From Sodalinema lacuna_A (lineage in GTDB: Bacteria; Cyanobacteriota; Cyanobacteriia; Cyanobacteriales; Geitlerinemataceae), in assembly GCA_900149785.2 (NCBI GenBank), contig FSSI02000005.1, positions 89,690-153,689 of the forward strand: DNA of 64,000 nt, written 5' to 3'. The position numbers and the translations under genes were made by a program. Of the stretch, positions 1-8,397 are shown piece by piece (within the stretch, counting starts at the first letter, position 1; each line of letters begins with the position of its first letter). The notes under the pieces are model-generated. The model was not told the DNA's origin. It saw only the letters and a program-made list of their open reading frames with translations, and searched no databases.

Positions 1-168
1 CGGCATATTAACATCTAACAGAATTAAATCCGGGTCAAGGTGTTGGGCGACCCCAACGACCTGCTTCCCCTCAGTCACACTGTGAATTTGATACCCTTTG
101 CGCAACAGCAAACGCGACAGCAAATCCAGATTTTCCACACGGTCATCGACAAGAAGCAGAGTTGCCAT
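1..168 (-). CDS. Response regulator, receiver domain (partial, cut by window edge)
   Basis: The first 56 residues of a protein that runs off the left edge. It opens with MATLLLVDDR and continues to LILLDVNMP at the edge. This is the N-terminal half of a CheY-like receiver: the acidic pair D8-D9 and the phospho-acceptor Asp in the LLDVNMP motif (about residue 52) are both present. The output domain lies outside the window, so the type of regulator cannot be told. The start at 168 was chosen because it places the acidic pair at the usual distance from the N-terminus; the ATG at 172 is out of frame. It is divergent from ispG. Confidence 0.85.
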   Translation of the reverse strand, partial: MATLLLVDDRVENLDLLSRLLLRKGYQIHSVTEGKQVVGVAQHLDPDLILLDVNMP

Positions 169-505
169 CCATGAGGTGTCACATGAGTCAGGTCGATCAA
201 TCATAGATTACACGTCAGTTGGGAAAGGGAGACACAAGGCAAGAGACCAGTCCAGAGGTCAGGTGTAAACTCGTCAGTGGTGTGTGCTGTTGAGAGAACA
301 GAGAACACCACAACAGACACAACAGGGGACGTGGCGCACCCGATAGAGTTCGGTGGGGGGGTGACATGGTTCTTTCTAGGGTAAAGGCCAGCTTGAAGAA
401 GGAATCGTGCCAAAACACTGTTAGAGAATCCCTTTCTATGGCAATGTAAAACTAGACATGCCCATCAAAAGACTTCTGGCTACCGTAACCAGCTGCATCG
501 GACTC
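169..505. other. Intergenic region between the response regulator and ispG
   Basis: This stretch separates two divergent genes and should hold both promoters. Short reading frames exist on the minus strand, but none has a recognisable domain, good start context or conserved-looking composition. I see no strong promoter pair or hairpin. The part from 458 to 505 could code for 16 extra N-terminal residues of IspG; I treat it as untranslated. Confidence 0.5.
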
Positions 506-1747
506 ATGCAAACATTGCCTACTCAATCCCCCAACGACGCCAGCAATGGCTCATCCCCAGACCTGGCCGCTGCCTTTGAGACCACCATTCGTCGCCGTAA
601 AACTCGTCCTGTTCCCGTCGGTCGTGTCACCATTGGCGGTGGACATCCCGTGGTCGTTCAGTCGATGATTAACGAGGACACCATGGACGTAGATGGGTCT
701 GTGGCAGGGATTCGGCGGCTTCATGAAATTGGCTGCGAAATTGTTCGGGTCACAGTTCCAAGTATGGCCCATGCCAAAACCCTAGCCCAGATTAAACAGA
801 AACTGCGGGAGACCTATCAGGATGTTCCCCTAGTGGCTGACGTACACCACAACGGCATGAAAATTGCCCTGGAAGTGGCCAAACACGTGGATAAAGTCCG
901 CATTAACCCTGGATTGTACGTGTTTGAGAAGCCCAAAAGCGATCGCAGCGAATACACCGACGAGGAATTTCAGGAGATTGGCGAGAAAATTCGCCAAACC
1001 CTCGAACCTCTGGTCATTTCCCTGCGAGACCAAAACAAGGCCATGCGGATTGGGGTCAATCATGGCTCCCTGGCCGAGCGAATGCTCTTTACCTATGGTG
1101 ACACCCCTGAGGGAATGGTGGAGTCGGCCTTAGAGTTTATTAAAATTTGCGAGTCTCTGGATTTCTATAATCTGGTGATTTCCCTCAAAGCCTCTCGGGT
1201 TCCTGTGATGTTAGCCGCCTATCGTCTCATGGTTCACCGCATGGACGAGTTAGGGATGGACTATCCGTTACATTTGGGGGTCACCGAAGCCGGAGATGGT
1301 GAGTATGGCCGCATTAAGTCCACCGCCGGGATTGGAACCCTGTTGGCTGATGGAATTGGTGATACGCTGCGGGTGTCCCTCACGGAAGCCCCGGAAAAGG
1401 AAATCCCCGTTTGCTATAGCATTTTGCAAGCCTTGGGATTACGCAAAACGATGGTGGAGTATGTGGCCTGTCCTTCCTGCGGCCGGACTCTGTTTAACCT
1501 CGAAGATGTACTACATGAAGTGCGTCAGGCCACTCAGCATCTGACGGGGTTAGATATTGCGGTCATGGGGTGTATTGTCAATGGCCCCGGTGAGATGGCT
1601 GATGCTGATTATGGCTATGTGGGGAAACAGCCGGGCTTTATTTCCCTCTATCGGGGTCGTGAGGAAATTAAAAAAGTCCCCGAAGCCCAGGGTGTGGCGG
1701 AATTGATTAACTTGATTAAAGCTGATGGCCGCTGGGTTGACCCCTAA
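506..1747 (+). CDS. ispG: 4-hydroxy-3-methylbut-2-enyl diphosphate synthase (IspG/GcpE)
   Basis: A 413-residue enzyme of the MEP isoprenoid pathway that reductively converts methylerythritol cyclodiphosphate to HMBPP. In cyanobacteria it is thought to take electrons from ferredoxin. The N-terminal TIM-barrel part carries GGGHPVVVQSM and VADVHHNG. The C-terminal iron-sulfur part carries the three 4Fe-4S ligands: Cys322 and Cys325 in ACPSCGRT, and Cys356 in GCIVNGPGE, followed by the conserved Glu. The frame is open from 458, but the MQTLP start at 506 matches the usual cyanobacterial N-terminus, so 506 is preferred; neither start has a strong ribosome site. It stands alone, and its stop codon runs straight into a 12-bp tandem repeat. 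Confidence 0.95.
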   Translation: MQTLPTQSPNDASNGSSPDLAAAFETTIRRRKTRPVPVGRVTIGGGHPVVVQSMINEDTMDVDGSVAGIRRLHEIGCEIVRVTVPSMAHAKTLAQIKQKLRETYQDVPLVADVHHNGMKIALEVAKHVDKVRINPGLYVFEKPKSDRSEYTDEEFQEIGEKIRQTLEPLVISLRDQNKAMRIGVNHGSLAERMLFTYGDTPEGMVESALEFIKICESLDFYNLVISLKASRVPVMLAAYRLMVHRMDELGMDYPLHLGVTEAGDGEYGRIKSTAGIGTLLADGIGDTLRVSLTEAPEKEIPVCYSILQALGLRKTMVEYVACPSCGRTLFNLEDVLHEVRQATQHLTGLDIAVMGCIVNGPGEMADADYGYVGKQPGFISLYRGREEIKKVPEAQGVAELINLIKADGRWVDP

Positions 1748-1788
1748 GGGTCAAAGGTAGGGTCAAAGGTAGGGTCAAAGGTAGGGTC
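1747..1788. repeat. 12-bp tandem repeat, 3.5 copies
   Basis: The unit AGGGTCAAAGGT is repeated perfectly at 1747, 1759 and 1771, with a half copy at 1783. It begins at the last base of the ispG stop codon. Copies are identical, which suggests recent slippage. Confidence 0.9.
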
Positions 1789-1833
1789 CAATCCAGAATC
1801 CCCAAATCCCACATTGAGGGTTGGTGGTGCGGG

Positions 1834-1895
1834 AGAACCCGGTGTCTGCTGGATATGGGGATCTCGATACTGAGATCTCTGGTCCGCCGGGTTCT
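1834..1895. repeat. Nested inverted repeat between ispG and the protease gene
   Basis: The outer arms AGAACCCGG (1834-1842) and CCGGGTTCT (1887-1895) are perfect 9-bp complements. Inside them, GATCTC (1860-1865) and GAGATC (1872-1877) form a second stem with a 6-base loop. No T-run follows, so it is not a classical terminator. It could be a structured RNA end of the ispG message or a small repeat element. The rest of 1789-2056 shows nothing more. Confidence 0.6.
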
Positions 1896-2056
1896 TCGTT
1901 TGAGGGATAATTGAGACCCATCTGGGGGGAGGGGGACGGTTTTTGAGCAGGAGTGGGCTGGCGATCGCCAAAATTTGATTGTGTTACAGTAGGCCCAACA
2001 GCATCCAGACATATCTTTTACATTTTTTCACACTCTTGAAGTTAAGGCAGATCGAC

Positions 2057-3367
2057 ATGGCAACTCGTGGGTTGGTCGTTGGCGCAACCGTCGTCATGCT
2101 CAGCACAGTGACGATTATTGGCGCCGGCATTCATCTAAAGGGACAGGCATTTTTCCAGGATAGTCCCAAAGAACTGGTAGATGAGGTTTGGCAAATTATT
2201 GATAAGAACTACGTCGATGCGACCTTTAATCAGGTCGATTGGCGGGCGGTTCGCACGGAATATCTCGATCGCTCCTATGAGTCTGAAGAGATGGCCTATG
2301 ATGCGATTCGAGAAATGCTCGAAAAACTCGAAGACCCCTATACGCGCTTCATGGACCCCGATGAGTTCCGGAGTATGCAGATTGATACCTCCGGTGAATT
2401 AACCGGGGTTGGGATTCAACTGTCTCAAGACCAAGAGACGGGACAATTAATTGTAATTTCTCCGATTGAAGAAACTCCGGCTTTTGAAGCTGGGATTCAA
2501 TCTCAAGATATCATCACGAAGATTGATGGGCAAAGTACGGAGGGAATGGATATTAATGAGGCGGTTAACCTGATTCGGGGTCGCATCGGTACGGAGGTTG
2601 TCCTCACAATTCGTCGGGGAGAACGAGAAATAGACTTTCCCATTACTCGCGATCGCATTGAAATTCACCCAGTTCGTCATAGTTTGAAGGACGACTTACC
2701 CGGAGGAGTCGGCTATATTCGTCTGACTCAATTTAGCCAATTAGCCGCCAATGAGATGCGCACGGCCATTCAAGAGTTAGACGATGAGGGGGTTGAAGGA
2801 TTTATCTTAGATCTGCGATCGAACCCCGGTGGACTATTACAGGCGAGTATCGAAATTGCCCGTATGTGGTACAACGAAGGGGATATTGTCTCGACGGTGA
2901 ACCGCCAAGGGGTGGCCGAAGTGCAACGGGCCAACGGTCGCGCTTTGACGGATAAACCCCTAGTCGTCCTAATTGATGGTGGTTCAGCTAGTGCGAGTGA
3001 GATTCTTTCGGGGGCCTTGCGAGATAATGATCGCGCCACTCTCGTGGGAACGACTACCTTTGGTAAGGGGTTGGTTCAATCGGTGCGTCCGGTTGGGAAT
3101 GGTTCGGGGTTAGCGGTGACCATTGCCCGTTATCTAACTCCTGACGGCCTTGATATTGATAAAGAGGGGATTCCTCCAGATGTTGAACAGGAGATTTCCG
3201 AAGAGGTGCGTGAGGAAATGCGTATGGACCGCACCCTGATTGGGAGTCAACAAGATCCTCAATATGTCCGGGCCTTGGAGGTGTTGCAACAACAGATTAC
3301 GGCGACTCATGAGGAGGAACCGACTGAGGATGAGACAACCAGTCTTGTGCCAACATCCGCCCAGTAG
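2057..3367 (+). CDS. Carboxyl-terminal processing protease (S41 family)
   Basis: A 436-residue S41 peptidase of the CtpA/CtpB/CtpC type, acting in the lumen or periplasm; CtpA of this family trims the D1 precursor of photosystem II. An N-terminal hydrophobic segment (residues 5-24) is a signal or anchor. A PDZ domain follows (about 115-195, with GVGIQL and the DIITKIDG loop), then the protease core. The Ser-Lys dyad is Ser312 in GGSASASE and Lys337 in TFGKGLVQ, 25 residues apart as expected. The start at 2057 (MATRGLVV) was chosen over the upstream in-frame start at 1979 because TAAGGCAG precedes it and the signal then sits at the N-terminus. Cyanobacteria carry three paralogues, and I cannot say which this is. 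Confidence 0.9.
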   Translation: MATRGLVVGATVVMLSTVTIIGAGIHLKGQAFFQDSPKELVDEVWQIIDKNYVDATFNQVDWRAVRTEYLDRSYESEEMAYDAIREMLEKLEDPYTRFMDPDEFRSMQIDTSGELTGVGIQLSQDQETGQLIVISPIEETPAFEAGIQSQDIITKIDGQSTEGMDINEAVNLIRGRIGTEVVLTIRRGEREIDFPITRDRIEIHPVRHSLKDDLPGGVGYIRLTQFSQLAANEMRTAIQELDDEGVEGFILDLRSNPGGLLQASIEIARMWYNEGDIVSTVNRQGVAEVQRANGRALTDKPLVVLIDGGSASASEILSGALRDNDRATLVGTTTFGKGLVQSVRPVGNGSGLAVTIARYLTPDGLDIDKEGIPPDVEQEISEEVREEMRMDRTLIGSQQDPQYVRALEVLQQQITATHEEEPTEDETTSLVPTSAQ

Positions 3368-3393
3368 GGTTCAAGACGGGTTTTCCGTCGTCC

Positions 3394-4443
3394 CTAATAG
3401 ATTCGTTGAATACGATGATCGCTGTCTAGGGTAACCACTAGGGCCGATTTGGCGGTAGGCACTAACAGTGGGGTGATAAAGAGTTCTGGATGTAAGGCTT
3501 TCCAGAAGTATTCAACGAACTCTCGCACCTCTTCATCGGAAAGTCCGGCTTTCCCCTGGGCGATCGCCTCATGTTCGGCCTGAAGTCGCCAGCGTTGACT
3601 GAGGTGATAATCGACGGGAGACAGGACCATGAGGCGATCGCAACAGTCCCACAGGGGCAAATACTCCTCTAAGCGGCGGTTACAATCGCGGGCGAAGGTT
3701 TTGTCGGCCTCGCTCGCGATCGGCGCCGGAGGGTCGTCAAAGCGACTCGGATCAACGGGGTCAACTCCCACAAACCAGCCTTCAAAGAGGATAATCTCGG
3801 CACCTTCGATGAGTTCCGGGTCCGTGCGATCGCCATCTCCAGCAAACGCCGACTTATCAAAGCGAGGAACACTCACCCTCGCCGCTCCCTGACGCAACTG
3901 CTGCAACACCTCCACTCCGAGATCCACATCATGGGTTCCTGGGGGACCGCGACGAATCAGCCGGGGATCTTCGGCTTTGAGTCGTTCTCGTTCAGCGTGG
4001 GATTTATAGAGGTCATCGAGAGACAGTCCGACGGTGCGATAGCCCAGATGCTCTAAAATTAGGGTCAAGCTGGTTGCTAAGGTCGTTTTCCCGGTTCCCT
4101 GCCCGCCTAAAATCCCCTGCACGATGGGTCGAGGCGACTGTTGCCTCAAGGATGCCAATTGCAGGGCTAGAGGCAGCCAGAATCGCCAGAGAGTGGGCAG
4201 TATGGAACCATTTTGAGCCTGGAGGGGGAGACGAGATCCGAGGCGATCGAGGACATCTCGCAACAGCAGCAGCCGTTGTTGAATCGGCTCAACTCCCTGC
4301 TCTCGTGTCAGTCCCAGGGCCTTGGCTCGTTCAGGCTCTCGCCACTCCCAGTCCATTAGGCTTGAACACAGGTCCATGTTTAGGGAGCCGCTGTCCTGAA
4401 GCTGGGTCAGCGCATGATGGAGTAGGCGGGTAAGATGACTCAT
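3394..4443 (-). CDS. glyK: D-glycerate 3-kinase (plant/cyanobacterial type)
   Basis: A 349-residue P-loop kinase that phosphorylates glycerate to 3-phosphoglycerate, the last step of the photorespiratory glycolate pathway. The P-loop GGQGTGKTT is at residues 113-121. The downstream SLDDLYK and DVDLGVEVL motifs and the FEGWFVGVDP segment are typical of this uridine-kinase-like family. The roughly 100-residue N-terminal extension is usual for cyanobacterial members. It is convergent with the protease gene; the 26-base gap holds a small GACGG/CCGTC hairpin. It stands upstream of nothing obvious on its own strand and may be monocistronic. Confidence 0.88.
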   Translation of the reverse strand: MSHLTRLLHHALTQLQDSGSLNMDLCSSLMDWEWREPERAKALGLTREQGVEPIQQRLLLLRDVLDRLGSRLPLQAQNGSILPTLWRFWLPLALQLASLRQQSPRPIVQGILGGQGTGKTTLATSLTLILEHLGYRTVGLSLDDLYKSHAERERLKAEDPRLIRRGPPGTHDVDLGVEVLQQLRQGAARVSVPRFDKSAFAGDGDRTDPELIEGAEIILFEGWFVGVDPVDPSRFDDPPAPIASEADKTFARDCNRRLEEYLPLWDCCDRLMVLSPVDYHLSQRWRLQAEHEAIAQGKAGLSDEEVREFVEYFWKALHPELFITPLLVPTAKSALVVTLDSDHRIQRIY

Positions 4444-4463
4444 CGAAAACCTTGGCCGATGGC

Positions 4464-4790
4464 TTAAGAGCCTAGTTTAAAGGCTTCTACGAACAGACTA
4501 TACACCAAACCCACTTTGGTCGCGCTGAGACTGTCAGAGAACAATGAAGATTGCCGTAGGCGACCATACACTAACCAATTGATGGCTTCGGTCAACAGTA
4601 ACATTAATAAGGCGACTGTCATGTCTAAGAAGGCCTTTTGTCCGGCGACAGTCGAGATGGCGTTACCGAGAAAGTAGCCAAATAGGAAGCCAATAATGGT
4701 TAAGGAGGTACGCCGCCAAGGGTTACGCGCCCAAGTGGTTAAACGGGCTAATAACACGTCGAACAGCCGATTTAGACGGGTATTTTGCAC
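4464..4790 (-). CDS. Ycf20-like protein (DUF565)
   Basis: A 108-residue membrane protein of the DUF565/Ycf20 family, found in cyanobacteria, algal plastids and plants. A plant homologue has been linked to energy-dependent quenching, but the cyanobacterial role is unclear. Basic N-terminus (RLTTWARNPWRR), then two or three hydrophobic segments (about 28-45, 52-72, 90-102). It begins with GTG, preceded by GAGAGGAG at good spacing. It lies just upstream of glyK on the same strand (20-base gap), so the two may be cotranscribed. Confidence 0.8.
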   Translation of the reverse strand: MQNTRLNRLFDVLLARLTTWARNPWRRTSLTIIGFLFGYFLGNAISTVAGQKAFLDMTVALLMLLLTEAINWLVYGRLRQSSLFSDSLSATKVGLVYSLFVEAFKLGS

Positions 4791-4845
4791 AAGAGACTCC
4801 TCTCAACGCAGACGAGTTACAGAGATGGTAGCTGATTATAATGAC

Positions 4846-6057
4846 TTAAACCAAATCAAAGATTTGGGCAATAAACCAAGCATAGAAAATCACAAACAGA
4901 TATCCTTCCCAGCGGGTAATTTGTTTGTCTTGGACGACAAAGAACATCAAAATTGTGCCACAGAGCATTTCCAGTAACCCTTCAATTAGAGTGGTTTTGG
5001 GAATAATCAGTGTGCCAAAAAAGCGAGGAACCGCCATCACGACCAGGGCGTTAAAGATATTGGAGCCTAGGACATTTCCCACCGCAACATCATAGCTGCC
5101 CCGTTTGACGCAAACCAGGCTCACACTCAGTTCAGGAAGCGAGGTTCCCAAGGCTAAAACACTGACTGCGATAATTTCTTTCCCAATGTTGAGCAATTCT
5201 GACAACGCAACGACCGATTCAACAGTGTATTTAGCCCCGAAGTAGATGAAGACAACACTAATGATTAATAGCAGCAAGGCTTTGAAGGGGAAAGCCTGCT
5301 TTTCAGAGGAGTTATCTGCCGAGGTATCTGCTGCTTGATTGGCCGATTGATCATCCTCGCTCGATGGATTGGATGCTGTTGATAGGGGAACTCCTTGAGG
5401 TTCGCCCGAAGGCTCTGAGACTTCTCCCTCAACCGCCGCCGCACCGACGGAGGCTTCAACTTGGGTTTCAAGGGGGTTTGTTACGGCTAAGGTCCCACTA
5501 CCAATATCACCCTCTGAGGTGGTGGTGGTATAAACCAAATAGACACCATAGGCCAGCAGGCATAAAATGGCTTCCCCGATGGAATACTTGCCGGTAAAAA
5601 GCATCAAAGCTAAGAGAAACGAAGATCCGACAAAAAGAGGTAAATCAACGCTGGTTAAATCATATTTAAGATCCATTTTGCCGGCAACAATGGCAGCGAC
5701 TCCAGTAATCAGAAAAATATTGGCGACATTAGACCCGATCACGTTACCGAAGACGATTTCCGATGATCCCTCCTGCACAGCGGTGATGGAAGACATCAAT
5801 TCTGGGAGGGATGTTCCGACCGAAACAATGGCAACCCCCACAATAAATGGGGACAGTCGTAGAAAAAATCCTAACGTTTCCGATGAGTCGATAAACCAGT
5901 CTGATGCCTTAATTAGCACAAACAAACTCACCGCAAATATACCTAACCAAGTGAGTAATTCTAACATTTTAAAATTTAAAGGATCTCCAACCTTTAATAT
6001 AACGCTAAAATACACCAAAATAGCGACGAGCGCTAAATTTGGCCAGACGCTCGCCAT
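4846..6057 (-). CDS. Calcium/sodium antiporter (CaCA family)
   Basis: A 403-residue integral membrane exchanger with two inverted alpha-repeats. The signature GTSLPELMSS with GNVIGSN appears in the first half, and GTSLPELSVS with GNVLGSN in the second. About ten transmembrane segments flank a long hydrophilic central loop (about residues 195-250) rich in Ser, Glu and Asp, presumably cytosolic. It resembles YrbG-type exchangers and probably exports Ca2+ or Na+. The substrate cannot be fixed from sequence. It lies upstream of the ycf20-like gene on the same strand with a 55-base gap. Confidence 0.9.
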   Translation of the reverse strand: MASVWPNLALVAILVYFSVILKVGDPLNFKMLELLTWLGIFAVSLFVLIKASDWFIDSSETLGFFLRLSPFIVGVAIVSVGTSLPELMSSITAVQEGSSEIVFGNVIGSNVANIFLITGVAAIVAGKMDLKYDLTSVDLPLFVGSSFLLALMLFTGKYSIGEAILCLLAYGVYLVYTTTTSEGDIGSGTLAVTNPLETQVEASVGAAAVEGEVSEPSGEPQGVPLSTASNPSSEDDQSANQAADTSADNSSEKQAFPFKALLLLIISVVFIYFGAKYTVESVVALSELLNIGKEIIAVSVLALGTSLPELSVSLVCVKRGSYDVAVGNVLGSNIFNALVVMAVPRFFGTLIIPKTTLIEGLLEMLCGTILMFFVVQDKQITRWEGYLFVIFYAWFIAQIFDLV

Positions 6058-6129
6058 GAAGATTTATGAAGAAGCAGTTGCCTAAAGGGGTCTTAAAGAG
6101 AGTGAAACGTGCTAGGTTTGAGGGCCGCT

Positions 6130-6543
6130 TCAGGACGATGACTCGGCATCTGATTCCTGGGTTGAGGCCTGATTCCGTGGCTTGTTGGACACACTAAAGG
6201 CACGAAAATGTTGGGCTTGCTGTTCGATGCGGGCCGCGAGGCGATCGCAGACGAGATGACATAACTCAAAGGTGAGTTCATCCTCAACGCAATAGTACGC
6301 TGAGGTTCCTTCCGTGCGTCGGCTAAGGATACCGGCTTGTAGCATCACTTTTAGATGCTTAGAGACATTAGCCTGACTGGTTTTAGTGGCTTCAACCAGT
6401 TCCTGCACACATCGCTCTTCATCGCGAAGCAGGTTGAGAATTTTCAGACGCATCGGTTCGCTGAGAATACTAAAATACTCAGCGACGTGTTTGGTAACTT
6501 CCTGGGGGATAGGCTGCTGCACAGGTTTAATCGGAGTGAACAC
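6130..6543 (-). CDS. ArsR/SmtB-family transcriptional regulator
   Basis: A winged-helix repressor of about 137 residues. The recognition-helix region TSQANVSKHLKVML and the wing TEGTSAYY are typical. The classical alpha3 ELCVCDL metal box is reduced to one cysteine (RCVQEL). Three more cysteines sit late in the domain, in YYCVED and FELCHLVC, so any metal site would be atypical. Start choice is weak: the frame opens with TTG then GTG (6546/6543) and neither has a good ribosome site. A charged Ser/Glu tail follows the domain. Its target is unknown. It lies downstream of accB on the same strand (72-base gap). Confidence 0.85.
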   Translation of the reverse strand: MFTPIKPVQQPIPQEVTKHVAEYFSILSEPMRLKILNLLRDEERCVQELVEATKTSQANVSKHLKVMLQAGILSRRTEGTSAYYCVEDELTFELCHLVCDRLAARIEQQAQHFRAFSVSNKPRNQASTQESDAESSS

Positions 6544-6615
6544 CAACGGGGGAAACAGAGTTAGACTCCCGAGGGGGGAATCTCAAGAGACGAGAGTTAA
6601 GACAAAAGGTAAGAC

Positions 6616-7095
6616 TTAGGCCGGCAAGACACGCATTAAGGGCTGATTATACTCAACGGGTTCACCGTTTTCGACCAGAATCTCGATCACCTCACCCGTC
6701 ACCTCAGACTCGACCTCATTCATCAGCTTCATGGCCTCAATGATACAAACTGTTTGCTGACTTGAGATGCGATCGCCCACATCGACAAAAGGCGGTTCAT
6801 CGGGGGCCGGCGCACGGTAAAAGGTCCCCACCATCGGCGAGACAATTTCGACCCATTTGGCCGCAGCCGAGGGAGGAGGCGTCGGAGACGAGGGGGTCGC
6901 CGGGGAATCCGCTGTCGGGGAATCGGCCGCCGGAACCGGTTGCGGGAGCGTCATCATCGGCGTCGCCGCTGACACCACCCCCGATTCTTTGCGAATCGTC
7001 AGTTCTAAATCGTCATTCTTGAGTGTGAACTCAGAAATATCGGTTCCCTCTAAAGCCGCGATCAGTTCGCGGAGTTGGTTAAAATCCAATTGCAC
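6616..7095 (-). CDS. accB: Biotin carboxyl carrier protein of acetyl-CoA carboxylase
   Basis: A 159-residue carrier subunit that shuttles carboxyl-biotin between biotin carboxylase and carboxyltransferase in fatty-acid synthesis. N-terminal LDFNQLREL segment, a Pro/Ala/Ser-rich linker (about 40-80), then the biotinyl domain with the biotin-accepting Lys123 in EAMKLMNE. I chose the GTG at 7095 (protein then begins VQLDFNQL, read as Met) because family members begin at this point; another GTG at 7134 would add 13 basic residues. It follows efp on the same strand (90-base gap), an order common in cyanobacteria, so the pair is likely an operon. Confidence 0.93.
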   Translation of the reverse strand: MQLDFNQLRELIAALEGTDISEFTLKNDDLELTIRKESGVVSAATPMMTLPQPVPAADSPTADSPATPSSPTPPPSAAAKWVEIVSPMVGTFYRAPAPDEPPFVDVGDRISSQQTVCIIEAMKLMNEVESEVTGEVIEILVENGEPVEYNQPLMRVLPA

Positions 7096-7185
7096 TGTTT
7101 TTTTATCCGTTCGTTTGAAAAGCTGTATCCGCACGAGACTGAGGCAAGGTTGCCCAAGAGTGCAACCTTTCCCCTTCGAGCCAAA

Positions 7186-7743
7186 CTACTCCCGCCCCAA
7201 ATAGCTATCGTTGCGGGTGTCAATTTTAATCCGTTCACCAATGGAAATAAACAGAGGTACCATCACCTGAGCGCCCGTTGATACAGTCGCAGGTTTTGTT
7301 CCTCCTGTCGCCGTATCCCCTTTGACACCTGGATCGGTTTCGGTCACTTCTAAGACAACTGAGTTGGGAAGTTCCACCTCAACCACCGTGTCATTCCAAT
7401 AGATCACGTTAACATCCATCCCCTCGGACAGATATTTGGCACCATCGCCAATCTGTTCGGGGGCTAGGCGGGTTTCTTCATAGGTTTCCATGTCCATCAA
7501 GACAAAGGCCTCGGCTTCTCGGTAGGTATGTTGCATCACCCGTTTATCGAGAATGGCTTGGGGAACCGTTTCCCCAGCGCGGAAGGTGCGTTCGACAACA
7601 CTCCCACTGTGCGCGTTTTTGAGTTTGGTGCGGACAAAGGCAGAACCTTTACCGGGCTTTACGTGTAGAAATTCCACCACACGCCAGACTTCACCGTCAA
7701 TTTCAATGGTGGAGCCTGTTCTAAAATCGTTTGAGGAGAGCAT
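7186..7743 (-). CDS. efp: Translation elongation factor P
   Basis: EF-P of 185 residues, the standard length; it relieves ribosome stalling at polyproline. The KOW-like N-domain has the tip loop HVKPGKGSAF, with Lys32 where modified or functional lysine/arginine sits. Two OB domains follow, ending with ISIGERIKIDTRNDSYLGRE. The start at 7743 (MLSSNDFRTG) gives the standard N-terminus; the frame extends ten codons further upstream without support. Its 5' side carries a long heptamer repeat array. Confidence 0.96.
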   Translation of the reverse strand: MLSSNDFRTGSTIEIDGEVWRVVEFLHVKPGKGSAFVRTKLKNAHSGSVVERTFRAGETVPQAILDKRVMQHTYREAEAFVLMDMETYEETRLAPEQIGDGAKYLSEGMDVNVIYWNDTVVEVELPNSVVLEVTETDPGVKGDTATGGTKPATVSTGAQVMVPLFISIGERIKIDTRNDSYLGRE

Positions 7744-7821
7744 GAATCTCAATCCGTGCAGAACAATCGGCAACCTATTTTACATCTGTCCGGTTCGTTT
7801 GCCCTATTGGGGGGGGGAGAA

Positions 7822-7953
7822 GGCAAGAGGCAAGAGGGGAAGATAAGGCAAGAGGCAAGAGGCAAGAGGCAAGAGGCAAGAGGGGAAGATAAGGCAAGAG
7901 GCAAGAGGCAAGAGGCAAGAGGCAAGAGGGGAAGATAAGGCAAGAGGCAAGAG
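7822..7953. repeat. Heptanucleotide tandem repeat (GGCAAGA)n with GGGAAGATAA interruptions
   Basis: Runs of the 7-mer GGCAAGA are broken three times by GGGGAAGATAA, which makes a higher-order unit of about 46 bp. It has the form of the short tandemly repeated repetitive (STRR) heptamers known from cyanobacteria. It lies about 80 bp upstream of efp. The rest of the gap to 8115 shows no gene or clear hairpin. Confidence 0.9.
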
Positions 7954-8115
7954 GTCAAGAGGGAACGCCGGAATAGGGGGAACCCAGCCTTAATCCTTGC
8001 TGGGAGGAGAGGATGGGCTTTTGTGAATGAATAATTAGGACGTTTGAAGTGTCTGAACTTTATCCATATAGAGAACTACGCCTTCTTTTGATGTCTATTT
8101 TGGATTGTCTATTTT

Positions 8116-8397
8116 TTAAAAATCATCGAGAATTTCGACGTCATCGGGAATCTCGACCTCCATCTGTTCCTGGAGAGATTTCCAACCCGGTTGCCATTGA
8201 TGGCGATTTTTCAGCACCTTGGCATTGAGCCAAAAGCGCACCTGCGAATCACACGATGCCATGAGTTCAGCGAAAACGAAGCCGTCTTCATTTTTGCGGC
8301 TGACGACCTGGAAATGCCGCCAGCCCCAGGTTTTCTGCATGGCTGTCCATTTTGAGCCAACTAAGTGAGGAAATGCCTGTTTTTTCTTAGCCATCAT
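8116..8397 (-). CDS. Tryptophan-rich conserved protein (TIGR02450-like)
   Basis: A 93-residue soluble protein with conserved tryptophans: GSKWTAMQKTWGWRHF, RFWLNAKVL and HQWQPGWKSL. This pattern matches the TIGR02450 family of small Trp-rich proteins found in cyanobacteria and marine bacteria, whose function is unknown. The C-terminus is acidic. Its tandem ATGs (8397, 8394) overlap the stop codon of the rhomboid gene, so translation is probably coupled. Confidence 0.8.
   Translation of the reverse strand: MMAKKKQAFPHLVGSKWTAMQKTWGWRHFQVVSRKNEDGFVFAELMASCDSQVRFWLNAKVLKNRHQWQPGWKSLQEQMEVEIPDDVEILDDF

Noticed and set aside
201..418. Two small minus-strand frames before ispG
   Set aside because: They overlap each other, have low-complexity text and sit in a divergent promoter region.
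5567..6085. Plus-strand 172-residue reading frame
   Set aside because: It is antisense to the exchanger gene; no ribosome site and shadow-like composition.
7822..7953. CRISPR array
   Set aside because: The repeats are short, contiguous and lack unique spacers; no cas genes are near.
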